Shown here: positions 39,901 to 51,850 of the stretch, one piece after another | Layout: the number at the start of each line of letters is the position of its first letter | How positions within the stretch are numbered: position 1 is the first letter of the stretch | Source of the DNA: Synaphobranchus kaupii | Lineage: Eukaryota > Chordata > Actinopteri > Anguilliformes > Synaphobranchidae | Direction of reading: 5' to 3' | DNA: 64,000 nucleotides | Assembly: GCA_029718625.1 (NCBI GenBank) | Contig: CM056379.1 | Coordinates: forward strand, 57,997,626 to 58,061,625 | Position numbers and translations under genes: made by a program | The notes under the pieces: model-generated | What the model was told of the DNA's origin: nothing | The model's database searches: none | What the model saw: only the letters and a program-made list of their open reading frames with translations

Positions 39901-40436
39901 CCCTCTTCTCACTAAGAGAATGACCACAGGCCCCTCTCTCTTCTCAATAAGAGAATGAACACTGGCCCCTCTTCTCACTAAGAGAACGAACACAGTCCCC
40001 TCTTCTCACTAAGAGAATGAACACTGGCCCCTCTTCTCACTAAGAGAATGAACACTGGCCCCTCTTCTCACTAAGAGAATGACCACAGGCCCCTCTTCTC
40101 ACTAAGAGAATGACCATGGGCCCCTCTTCTCACTAAGAGAATGAACACAGTCCCCTCTTCTCACTAAGAGAATGAACACAGTCCCCTCTTCTCACTAAGA
40201 GAATGACCACAGGCCCCTCTTCTCACTAAGAGAATGACCACAGGCCCCTCTTCTCACTAAGAGAATGACCATGGGCCCCTCTTCTCACTAAGAGAATGAA
40301 CACAGTCCCCTCTTCTCACTAAGAGAATGAACACAGTCCCCTCTTCTCACTAAGAGAATGACCACAGGCCCCTCTTCTCACTAAGAGAATGACCATGGGC
40401 CCCTCTACTCACTAAGAGAATTAACACTGGCCCCTC
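33906..40436. repeat. 6.5-kb array of a 31-bp minisatellite (about 210 copies)
   Basis: The unit, about agagaatgaacactggcccc followed by tcttctcacta, is repeated head to tail for 6.5 kb. The main variants differ at the centre (cactggcccc, cacagtcccc, cacgggcccc, catgggcccc, cacaggcccc). A 35-bp variant adds ctct and uses caataagaaa. The first few units carry ctattctc instead of ctcttctc, so the left edge is diverged. Each unit has the dyad TTCTC-ACTAA-GAGAA. Since 31 is not a multiple of three, the frames rotate and the array is not coding. Confidence 0.98.
34441..39745. repeat. Higher-order duplication of about 2.63 kb inside the 31-bp array
   Basis: The variant pattern from about 34441 to 37086 recurs in the same order from about 37069 to 39745. 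The offset is 2628 bp before the ctaatag variant at 35272 and 2659 bp after it, because the second copy has one extra 31-bp unit. The first block has six 35-bp variants, which accounts exactly for 2628 = 78x31 + 6x35. Only a few substitutions separate the two blocks. Confidence 0.9.
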
Positions 40437-41347
40437 ACCTCAAAGTACATATGCTGTGTGAGAGGTGCATGCCATTGGGTGTAATCCTCCACAAACAGAT
40501 TCAGAAGAAATAACTGTGTATATTAATGGCGAACTGCATCTGTGTTCCAAAAATAGAGGCAGGCCCTGCTGTGAATGTGCACATCTCTGCCACACACAGT
40601 GAAACAGCTGTCAGTTTCTAACGTTCCAGCAGCTATTCCTCTCAAATCCCTGTTCCAGCTCTGCCTCCTCCTATCCTGAACAGGATACTGCAGGAACACC
40701 ACTTCATGAGCCCTCTACCTGGCTTCCCACAAGCAAATGCTGTTATACAATAAATAGGGGCATTTGGATATGTGAGTAAGCTCACTGAAAAAAAGAATTC
40801 CTTTTTCATCTTTAACAGGATGATTGTATTGGCTTTGCATTCAGTCCTTGTTTTTGGAAGGCAACCAGGCACTGTGAAACAGCTTTATGATTCACTACTC
40901 TTTAAAGTTTCAGAAGCGTTTTACCTTTCTGTTCCACCCTACCCTTGAGAACTTGCCACATCTACAGGTCATGTTCTATGCAAACTACAGTATTAGAAAC
41001 CTCACAAAAACTGTGAGATGTACAAACTCGCTTTCTCTAAAAATACAACCCAGACCACTTGGTTTTGGCAGGTACTGTATGACCAGATCCAACTGATGCC
41101 TGCCAAGCAAAAATAATGTACTTTTTTCTTTTTGTAGCTGCTATGCCTAAAAACTCCATACAAAACACATTTAATAACACATGAAATTGTTGACCTTTGA
41201 GCAAAAAATAACCTAAACCTGTGGTGACCAAGTTCAGAAGTCCACACATTTTTACAGTTGTTCCATTTTTTTTCCTTCAGAAATTCTACTCGCTATGAAA
41301 ATTGCCATAAGAATTAATGCACAGTCCCAGATATCTTTGTAGATTTA

Positions 41348-41646
41348 GACCCCGTCTACACGTATATGGATATTTCTAAAAACGTAGTATTTTCTCTGCG
41401 GTTTGGCCTCCCGTCCACACGAAAACGAGTTTTAGGTCGCTGAAAACGGAGCTTTTGGAAAACACCTTCCAGGGTGGAGATTTTTTAAAACTCCGTTCTA
41501 CGTGTATTCGTGTGTACGGTTGAAACTGAGTTTTTGGAAAACGCTGACATCATGCCCTCAATTTGCGCGTGGCAAATGTTATATGTCAATTTTTTTTACT
41601 GACTATATTTTCTCATTGATACCATCTTTTATCAACGTATCACACA

Positions 41647-41684
<38 letters not shown>

Positions 41685-41983
41685 AAAACTGTTGTTTTAG
41701 AAAATCTTGCACAGAATTACGTTATAGACTTGTTGCTTGTCATTTTCGTGGATGGTTTTATGTCTCCCGATACACAACTACTTTACAACCAAAGCCTACA
41801 TGGGCTCTTGTACTCAAAAAATTGTATTTACGGTGAAATTAATGCAAAGAATTTAGTTTTTTGCGTTGTCGTGTGGACGGAGAGATTTTCTAAAATGGTG
41901 TGGTGTGGACGGGAATTTTTTTTTTAAACGGAGGGGGAAAAAAATGCGTTTTTAGAAATATCCGTGTACGTGTGGACGAGGCC
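41348..41983. mobile_element. PIF/Harbinger-like non-autonomous element
   Basis: The left end gaccccgtctacacgtatat and the right end, inverse of ggcctcgtccacacgtacac, share ggatatttctaaaaacg further in. This gives inverted ends of about 40 bp. The flanks carry a TTA at 41345-41347 and 41984-41986, which fits the 3-bp TWA target duplication of PIF/Harbinger. The interior has a (CA) run at about 41648-41679 and no transposase. Confidence 0.7.
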
Positions 41984-44618
41984 TTACCCTCATAGAGTGC
42001 TTCCCCTCGATCAAAAGTTCAACATGTGTTTCAAAATGAACCCCCAGTAAAGTGTTTAGCTCAGCGTACCAAACATACACCAAGTCAGAGGCCATTATGT
42101 GGTTGATTGAGAAATGCTTGGTGTGACCAATCAAACACTTTATCTGGGGTTGAATTTCAAGAGTCAAGAGTACATTTGAATTAACACCAATTAAAGGGAA
42201 TCAAAATTCTTGCTACCTATAAAAATAACTGAAGTATTCCCTCCAGATTGAACCGTGTTAAACACGTTCCTATCTCAAACTGACATCCCTGGGAACCTGA
42301 GCAGAACATGCACACTTGAGTCCACAGAAGGCTTCCAGGCAGCATTCGCTGAAGTTGAATCTTTGAAAGTTCAGACAGGGCAGCTTGTGGGGAGGATGCT
42401 GGGGCTACAACTGAGTCCAGCACAGCAAACAAATGCACTGAAGCAGAGAGGCGTGGGAGGAACATTTACACATGGGCATGCCAAAGGCAATAATGGCTAA
42501 GGCAGAGCAATGGGGGGCACTCTTCTCACAACCCCCCCCAACTCCCTGCAGAGTGTTCCCTGGTCCATTAGCATCCAATAGCCAGAATTCAGGCTTCATC
42601 TCCCACACCCTGCGCACATCTGGGTCACAAGCTAGAAACGTATGGAAAGTGGCAACATGGATTCCTTGTCGAACTTTACACTCTCACTGCTCTGATCGGA
42701 AACGTTCCTGTGCCCCTGTTGTTCCCCCATCCGGACACACAATAATACCATGTAACCTCCTGACGTGATCACTTGTGTACTGGGAATTCCGATGGAATGG
42801 CAATTACACTGCTGTCTGCAAATTCTGCGGGGTACTGCAACATCAAACTGCAGTTTCTTGGCAACTATGTTCCATGGTTTTTCATTGGGATTCTGGGGCC
42901 ACACACAAAGCAGGAAGTACTCCCCTTTGCTGCATACAGAAGACCAATATCATTGTTAATAGACTCCTTGAGCGTGAGTCACCCTGCCTCCTCATAGACA
43001 TTGGTTTAGAGTGAGCAAGCACTACTCAGTTCAAAGGGTTTATTGTGGGTTGGTTGGTTGGTTTATTGCCTTTATTGTGCTTGGGTGTGTTGATACCATG
43101 ATCTGTGTCCAAAATCAAAAATTAGAGCAATAATAATAAGCAAACAAAAATAAAGAGAATAGAGAGAAAAAATAAAGGGAGAGTGGCATCCATGAGCAGG
43201 TCCTCGTATTACAACAGAGCTACTCAACCCTGCTGCTGGTGTTCACTGTTACTCAAGAGGTGATTACACACTTAACTCACCTCACCTGGTTTCTTGGGTC
43301 TTAAGTGGTTGGCGATTATAGGGTGAAAATAAGGACCAGCAGCACTGCATTACATCTGTATAGTGTGTCATAGGATGCACTGACTTAACCTCAAATGTAC
43401 CGCTGTTTTGTGCACCGCTAACAGAACATTTGAAAACTGTTCAACATCAGAATCCAAATACAACCACAAAACATTACTATGTAAACATGACATCAGATAA
43501 CAATGGAGATTGCAGCATTGCACAGCTGGAGTCAGTCCATGTTTTACTAGTAGCGGATTTGTATCCTGAGTGATAACCACCTGTTAGTGTATTGCCAACC
43601 TGCCAAAGGAAAAACCTGAACTGGCTTAAACAGCTATGAATTCACTCATTAGGTTCATTCCAGCTACTGCACCGGATTCGGTTCTGAAAGCCTGGAAACT
43701 GAGAAATTTAAACACCCTAAAATATATTAACATATAACACCACAAAAATAAACACCATAACATGGACATGGTTTAAAACCTACACCCGTTAAGTCCTTCC
43801 TTCATTTGCGGTAAATAAAGGGGAAATGAACTGAAATTGAACCCAGTGGAAGGTAAGTGGAAATGAGGAGGGGTCGTATAAGATGGAGATCGCCTCCACC
43901 CCGCTGACGGGACACAGATCAAAATCTGCGTGCCCTTCCCTGAGGACATTGATTTATCACAATCCAGGAGAGGGCCAATCAGAGAGCCGCTACAGCGCGA
44001 GTCCTGGCGAGCAATGAGAAATGTTTCGCCCTTGGGATTCACAAAGTGAGGTTCCCTGTATGCAGACGTGAACCTTGCCATTCGTTTTGTCTTCTGTCAG
44101 GTGTCCCCTCTAAATGTACCAGTCTAGGTTAGATTCTCATACCAGCAACACCCATCAGCCACATCACTTTCACTGTGCGCTATGAAAAGACAATAATTTT
44201 ACAATCCCAGTCATTTCCAGCCTAGAAAACCACCTGCTCAACTTACATAACTATTGCCTTTATGTCTGTAGAATAGAATAGAATGTGAGATACATGTTAA
44301 AACAAGGACATACAATTCCTTTCCCCGGTGGCTGTATTCCGGTGAATTAGCAACCCATTAGGCTTTTGGAAGGGAAAACAGAGGACTTGAATGATATGGA
44401 AATGTCTTAGAAGGGAACGGAAGCCGGGCGTTCATGAAGCCGGAACCGATGTTCTCAGTTTCTTATTCAAATTAGCAGCTCAAATCAACGTGCGAAAACT
44501 GTAAAGATGCGTCTTTCAGATTTCAGAGCGTCCTTTACATCTGAAGTGCATTTGATCAGCTTTTTGGCAACATAGCAATGAGATTGCTGAATATTTATTG
44601 AAAGATAGGGCAGCGTGG

Positions 44619-44800
44619 GGGCTGCTGGATGGCTCATTCGGTTAAGGCAACCCGCTGTGCTGCAGGGACGAGCCTCACCGTCTCGGATCGAATCCGGACC
44701 GTGCCAGTGGCTGGTAGCTCCATATGGCGATGCTCAACTGGCAGTTGCTTTGGGAACGGGAGGGTTCAGTCAGCTTGGGAAAAGGAGAATGGCATCAGTG
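44619..44800 (+). mobile_element. tRNA-derived SINE-like sequence
   Basis: An A-box-like tggctcattcggttaaggc is followed about 55 bp later by ggatcgaatccgg, a good match to the RNA polymerase III B box. The surrounding sequence does not fold into an obvious functional tRNA, so a SINE head is more likely than a tRNA gene. Confidence 0.5.
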
Positions 44801-44804
44801 TGCG

Positions 44805-44985
44805 GTCATGGAAATAAAGTTAGGAAACTGGACTTGCATCCGATAGGTGGCAGGTTCAAATCCCAGACAAGGCAGTGCTACTGTGCCTTTGAACATCACA
44901 CTTCCAAGCTGAATACAAATGGTCCATATGCAAGCTGGCAAGTGAATTACACCGGATAATCTGCTGTGAAAATATTGCAATAAGG
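44805..44985 (+). mobile_element. Second tRNA-derived SINE fragment
   Basis: This contains ggttcaaatccc (B box, 44853-44864) followed by agacaaggcagtgctactgt. The layout parallels the SINE at 57822 (ggttcgcttccc then aggtaggacactgccgttgt). The A box is degenerate. Confidence 0.5.
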
Positions 44986-45880
44986 CAACTCTTTCTGTTG
45001 CTATTTTGTGTATGAGACAGAAAGGCCACAGGGCACAATTCCACAGACAGCAACTCTGTGTGCTTAAGCCAGTGCCAAGGTCCGTGATGATATTCTGCAC
45101 AGTGGCGAACCGAGGCAATCTCAAAAGCGCCCGTTTCTTCCATCCGCTGGCAGTGTTGCAATGCAGATAAAGCAGGCAGAATAGATGTGTGCCTGCAGAG
45201 ACGTGGGGGGGGGGGGCTCCATGTTGTGCAAGTGGAAAAGCTCATTCTCAGGTGATTTAAGTCTTTCCACCTAATAATGACCGGAAATCCCCAGAAAAGC
45301 ACCAAACGAGCCACGTCGGCCTACTGCCGAACAAAGCAGGGTCTAATTACTGGAGCAAAGCATGGCAGTCTATTCAGGGCTACAGCAGGGCACAAAAAAA
45401 ACAAAGGCGTTCTCCAGGCACATACACAACACACCAGCAGAACATGTTCCTACAGGTGTGCTCCCTTACAGTATGTCCTGGGTCCCCGTGCTCGTGATTT
45501 GCCGTATGGTTTCTTATCTCTGCTTACTCCTAGCCTTTGCGCCCGCTGCCTTTTTTTGAAGGTCGCTCCTTGTGCGCCCCCCCCCCCCCCCCAATCTCCC
45601 CATCGCTGATAACGCACATCACCCCAATTTGTGTCCTGCATGCTGCTACACTATCAGTTCAGTGGCATTTCAAGGCCTCTGCAGCAGGGATGCACCCAGA
45701 GAGCCACGCGCCACTTATCTCTAAATTACCACAACAATGAGCCCAACGCAGACAGAGACAAGAGTGGGGGGAGGGGGGAGGCTGTAAAGCACACTGTATT
45801 ATTGGAGAGAGAGAGAGAAATTTAAAACCACCTTTATTGCGACAGTTCAACAAAATACACAAATTACAATCAAAACACAA

Positions 45881-45926
45881 TCACAGGAAAAGAAGACAAA
45901 GAGAGAGAAAGAGAGAGAGAGAGAGA
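45881..45926. repeat. GA-rich simple repeat
   Basis: A purine run of gagaga and aaagagaga units lies directly upstream of the LINE remnant. Similar GA runs recur at 46690-46770 and 46836-46846. Confidence 0.8.
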
Positions 45927-46830
45927 TTAGTAAACCTAAAAAAGACAGAAGTAATGATCTTCCAAAAAAAAAAGAAAAACTGGTTTTTATTAGGCAACAC
46001 TGCCCTAGAACACACCCTAAACTACTTACCTTGGTCTGACAATCATAGTTTAAAAGAAAAAAATCAAAGAGTACTCTATGCCATAAAAAATTAGACCATT
46101 TAAAATTTGGTTTAAAATAATTGATACTGTTATCCTGCCCATTGCACTGTATGGAAGTGAGGTATGGGGTCCACTCAGCCAGCAGAACTCACTGGGACAA
46201 GCATCCAATAGAAACACTGGATGTAGAATTTTGTAGAAACATTCTACAAGTAGAGAGGAAAACAAATAATGATGCATGCAGGGCAGAATTACACCCTTAT
46301 CTATTGATGATCCATATACAAAAAAAGAACATTAAAATTCTGAATGAACCTCAAATCAAGCCCTCAAGACACACGCAATTTAAGGCAATGAAAGCCCAAG
46401 AGCTCAGTCATGAAAACGGTCCCCTCAGTTGAAGCTGACTAACCCATTAACACCACTAACACAAAGAATAGACCAGCTTCATACCAGCAGTGCTTACCAG
46501 CAAATAATCAGAGTAAACCAAAACAAACTGAAACTTATATTGGGACAAACTTTGATTGCTATCCTAAAAAGAAACTATACATTAGCTGAGTATCTATACT
46601 CTGTCATAAATAAAAAGATAATATTATTACAAATATAATAATTATTATTATTATCATTATTATTATACTGCAGTCGTTGTTGTTTTTTTGGAGAGAGAAA
46701 GAGAGACAGAGAGCGAGAGAGATGGTGAGAGAGAATAAAGAAGAGGGAAGAGAGAGAGAGAGAGAGAGTACTTTGGCAAAATTGGAATGCTTTCCTTTCA
46801 TGCCAATAAAGCACAATTGAAATTGAAAAA
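45910..46830 (+). mobile_element. LINE (non-LTR retrotransposon) 3' end remnant
   Basis: Broken translations in shifting frames give NLKKTEVMIFQ, NTALEHTLNYL, LPIALYGSEVWGP, DKHPIETLDVEFCRNILQ and ACRAELHPYL. These segments resemble the C-terminal part of a fish LINE reverse transcriptase. An A-rich 3' part contains (att)n at 46635-46670 and ends in gcacaattgaaattgaaaaa. It has several frameshifts and no 5' part, so it is not functional. The clade is not assigned. Confidence 0.65.
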
Positions 46831-48200
46831 ATTGAGAGAGAGAGATGAGGGGGGGAGACAAGGGGAATCAACAGAGGAGATGGAATTTCACAGGAAATTT
46901 GAAGTGGGGAGTTTGATATTCGTGGAAATAGGAAGCAATATAGCAATAACAAATATCAGCATATTATTTTGAACATAATGAAGTGTCAGACTGTGACAAA
47001 TTGCAAGTGGCACGTAGCTTCCCCCATACACACACACCATGGAAACTGTGAAAAAGATATGTGAAAACTTGTGGATGCTGCAAAAAGGCTGGCTCTCTCA
47101 GGCACACTCAGTCCACCCATCATCCCAAAGATAATTTTGTTTTCTCTCAGCACACAATTTTAAAACAATTCCTCACATAAAAGATTTATGCTGACACTCT
47201 CTAAACATTACTGCTGAACTAAAGCAATTAGCATTTTGTTCATTCATAAAACACGCTACCATTGCTTTCACTTGCAGCAGTAGAGGTGGTACAATATTTT
47301 TCTAAATGCGAAATTTCTTCTTTTTGACAAGCAAATCCTACAAGGACATTGAGAGACTGGCTGGCTGCTATCTCGGTTTCCCAAGTACCAGTCAATTATG
47401 TGAATGATCCCATGGATCCTGCTTGTTATTTGCCTTTTCATTTGATGTTTACCCTCAAAATACAGTTAATATAGTTTTTTTTTCCAAATCCATCAGACTG
47501 AATGTGTTCTCCCTGCTGACTTACAAGGCACTTCAGTGCTTCCTTCCCTCCCAGCGCCTCCCGGGTGTGATATTTCAAAGCGTAAGCAAACAGAAAACCT
47601 GCAAAATCCAGTGGCATACACTTTTGGCCTGCCACAAGGAGTATTTTTAGTGTGGGCCTGACCCCTATATCCTTTATGTGGACAGGATTACCAAATGTAG
47701 CCATGTAAAATGGCTCAAATCTTTCACAAATGCCCGTGATGAGCGTAAAGTCACGTGACTGTGGCGGTTTTCAGAATCTTGTGCGGGTCTCAAAGCTATA
47801 GTGGAAACATGCAATATTTACACAGCGGACTGTTTGAAGCTGAACCGCGTACAGGAGGGAAAACGGAAATGCGCTTTTACAGGTCGTGAAATCCACATCC
47901 CCAGGCAGTGTGCAATATTCAGACCATTATAAATAAATGCATTACAGGATAAATCTTTCACAGCCTTCATTTGGCTCACTGGGTTTCTCCCTGTTCGTCT
48001 CAGTGTACTGTATAATTCAGTCGCTGCCATATCCGTGACTGCAGCTGCAGAAAATGAGACACACACAGTTAAAAACGTAGAGGCACACGCGGGTCATATA
48101 CACCTGGAACACAGTTCGCTAAGCATTATCAAATACACTTGTTCTATGAACGTCCCCGTCATCTTGTGTTCCTTCGGTAGGTTGACGTGATCATTCAGCA

Positions 48201-48568
48201 AATGAATCTGGACCATATCGATGATAGCGGTATGGTGCAGGTATGAATACTCAAACACGTACAGGCAGGTAAATGAATCTGGACCATATCGATGATAACG
48301 GTATGGTGCAGGTATGAATACTCAAACACGTACAGGCAGGTAAATGAATGAATCTGGACCATATAGATGATAGCGGTATGGTGCAGGTATGAATACTCAA
48401 ACACGTACAGGGAGGTAAATGAATCTGGACCATATCGATGATAGCGGTATGGTGCAGGTATGAATACACAAACACGTACAGGCAGGTAAATGAATGAATC
48501 TGGACCATATCCATGATAGCGGTATGGTGCAGGTATGAATACTCAAACACGTACAGGGAGGTAAATGG
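48201..48568. repeat. Tandem repeat, five copies of 71/75 bp
   Basis: Units begin aatgaatctggaccatat and end acgtacaggcaggtaa. Copy starts at 48201, 48272, 48347, 48418 and 48493 give alternating periods of 71, 75, 71 and 75 bp; the longer ones have an extra tgaa. Confidence 0.93.
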
Positions 48569-48959
48569 AGATGGACGGCGCGTGAAAGCAAGTGATGCAC
48601 AGAGAATCTGAGAGGAGAGGTGGGAGGCACGCTGGTAAACAACACACAAGCTACTTCATCAACAGGGTAATGACATTAAGTCCTTCAGCATGCGAGGGCC
48701 TCTCCTCTGTGTTGGCTTGGGGAATAAATCACAAGCATATTGTTGGACAGCCTTTACAAGAAGAGTTTCCCATTATAGTGGCATAGGACAAGAACACAAG
48801 AGGGTTACATGAACAGCCAGTGTTATCACAGAATATTCATAAGAATGAAATATTCACAGAACAAGAACAGGATACTGTGTGTGGATTTCCATGGTGCCCC
48901 TAGATCCTGTGAAGCTCCTATTAGGGGTTGCTTTCATCACCCACTGGATTAAACAGGGC

Positions 48960-49330
48960 TGCAAAGACGTCACTCTCTGTTTCGCTTTACCAGATCGAAG
49001 CCCCGCCTTTCTGCAGTGTGATCGCGTCGTCTCTTAGGGCTAGCGCAGGGCGGGGCGCGGCGGTGCACCGTTTTGTCTCCCGCTGCGATGCGTTCACAAA
49101 CTAAACTATCCCAAACTGTCCATTGAACAGAAAGGCGAGGAGCGCTCTCGGCTCTCTCTGCGGGGCCACTTAGCCCAACATCCTTCTAGCGTCCACGCGT
49201 ATCTGCACTCTGACCTGTTCGCCTATCGCAAAACATTCGCAGAGGTCCTTATCAGGGCCACTCATGATACCGCTGTCAGCTCTACTCTCTGCCCCTTCAG
49301 TAACCCGAAGAGCTGTTCTGCAACGGCGCA
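48960..49330. promoter_or_regulatory. Candidate CpG-rich regulatory region
   Basis: The stretch is unusually rich in CpG for this intron. It has an Sp1-type GC box (gggcggggc near 49051), cccgcc near 49004 and a CRE-like gacgtca near 48968. It could be an enhancer or an alternative promoter for the minus-strand gene. There is no TATA box or clear first exon, so this is an inference from composition. Confidence 0.35.
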
Positions 49331-51782
49331 ACAGAAATGTCCACATGGGAAGTCCATGACAGCCCGGTCAGAGTCCAAACACTACACAACATTATTCAAT
49401 TCTTTATTTATTTTGCATTTTTCTAATCCAGAGGGAATTATAAGGATGGTGTTATGCATTTGGTGCACATCACATAATAGTAATCACATAAGTCACATCA
49501 CATAAGTCTACGTAATTGCACGACACGCTGTCCAGATGATCGTGAGAGGTCATAAGTCGATCCTGACACTGGAGGACACTCAAATGGCTTGTGTAAAACA
49601 AAGAAGTATGGTTCTGTCTGTGCCATTCATTTTGGAACAAGGAGAACAAAGCACATTTCTGGAGCCTGGGCTACTCATTCATCTGCATGCATTTAAATTC
49701 CTGACGCATGAAGCTAGTGGCACACTGGACACAAGTTTGAAAGATTCCAATCTGAGTGAACACAACATTTTCCTGAACAGCCCCTTCAAACACCTTTATA
49801 AAATATTATATAATATTCTGACCAGGACATAATGGCTGCGATTTGATAAAATGCGGAAAACCGAGAATGCCAAGGGAAGAATATTCCGGAGGTATTTTCT
49901 CCTTCTCCTCTCTGTCAGGGTCTTGGCAGCTTGTCTCACTGAGAGATTGAAATTCTTTCCTGTCAAGGCAGGGCATGGGGAGTCCCCCATCCAAGCAACT
50001 TTCAGACTTTCTGGCCAAAGGCAGAGCCAATCAGCTCGGTAACGAACCTGAGTAATTCTACCGCGATTCTCACAACCTGTGATTGCCTGTGCTCCCACGA
50101 GCAAAAAGGACAGATTCCGGAACACACAAACAAAGAGTCAAATCCCCTCCCTTAACTCCCACTGTGTCGGTTAGCATGCCCGCTCGCTTCATTCTGTTTG
50201 GTCGCTGCTTCTAAAAATATCTACATATTCCTGCAGAAATGCTGCACTTATATTGAGACTGAATTGAGCCTTGGCAAAGGCGTGCTTCGAAAGAGTGTTT
50301 CTCTTAGACGGCGTGCCTTTGTCCCTGAAGCCCCCCGCACTCTATAAATAGTCGTAACTTTGATCGCCTCGTCGGTGCTTGTCAGGGGGAGGCTCACCCT
50401 GGCACTAGGCAGAGCAAAAACAGCTCATGAGTTTCCTGTCATGCCAAGCCAGGTATCTCTTCAGATCTCTGCAAAGATAGCGTCACGATTATTCACATTA
50501 TTTCAATGCACGTACAGCACTTCCACTGCCTTATATGGGCACAAAACCTCAGTTCTTTTCTTCTAGGGAAGATATTGCGGATAATATTACAATTTTGATA
50601 ATGGCAGGGCTTAGGATTGGATTAAAATGGCAGGAAGAAATTTGCGATAACATATTGCATATAGGTCTTGCTCAAAGGGAAATGGAGATAAATAGCACAT
50701 AATAAAAGCGCATGGCATCAAATTCAACCACACAATTGCATTATGTGTGTATCAGAGCCCTCATGACGCTTTAGTCAGAAGTCATTTTTTTTGGTCAGGA
50801 AGAATTTAACTCCAGCCAAGACGTCAGAAATCACCCTGTTCTTTTGCATCTATTGACAGAAAAATTTCAAACCGAGGCCATTTCTTCTTTTTTTTTTGCC
50901 ACCTCAGTTTTCCATCTTAAGTCAACATGACAGTCATGGGGGGGGTTACTCTGCAGGTTTGACTCTCCCCAGAGTTAATCAGCAGCTGACACAGAGTTCG
51001 CTGCCCTTTGTGACACACTTGATCACATGACCTGTCGTCGCCAGTCAGCTCGTCTGATAACAATGGGAAATGTGGCATCCGAGGGCAAGGAGAGGGATGC
51101 CTATTTTTAACGCCATCTGCGTATTCACTCCTGAGCTTATTCAGGCTTCTTGCTCAGGCCAGGATTACTTATAAGGTGACCTTACCTGAGAAGACATTGT
51201 TGGAGGGACTGCTAAAAATGTACAACAAACAAGGAAAACAGTACCATAACTAGATTCACAATCAAACACGTGCATATGGTAGTAGCTGCCTCACCGAGGC
51301 ACAGACTTGTTCTCTGGTAATTTGCATTTTGGGGTATCCCCCAACCACTGCTTGGGAAACTTTACTAGGAAATTGGGTCTAAATGTGACTGTTGTGTAAT
51401 TGGGTCACCGCATGCCACTCATGCACTAAATAAGGTAAAATGTAAATGTACCCATTATAATAGAAAAGGTTGGATTGTAAAGTCACACTAATCTAATCTG
51501 CTTGGGCTCAGATATAGTTGTGAGATTGAGTATTATTGACTATTAATTTACTATGATCCAATTAGTCTGCTGAATGCAGTATTTCCCTAGACTGTATTGA
51601 TCAGGAAGGAAAGCCACAGTTGTAATGTTTATGTTAATGCACTGTCCTGATCACTTCCAGCACCTTTCTGTTAAGTTAGATACCCACAAGAGCCGCAATG
51701 ATGATCACCCTGTGCGTTATCTAACATTCAGAGGCTGCTGCTGCATGCATGTGTAGACATTTCTGTCTCATCTGTGTGGCAA

Positions 51783-51850
51783 GACCAAGAAGGAGCGAGA
51801 GAGGAGGGAGGAAGGAGGAGGAGGGGGGAGGGGGAGCAGGGGGGGATCAT
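51783..51850. repeat. Purine-rich tract (GGA/GGGG)
   Basis: The plus strand is nearly pure G and A with gaggaggagg and runs of five to seven G. It could form triplex or quadruplex structures. Confidence 0.8.

Noticed and set aside
33906..40436. CRISPR-like array of about 30-bp direct repeats
   Set aside because: Units are directly adjacent with no unique spacers, and the context is a vertebrate intron. It is a minisatellite.
44640..44720. Genuine tRNA gene
   Set aside because: A and B boxes are present but no clean cloverleaf with matched acceptor stem is seen. A tRNA-derived SINE explains it better.
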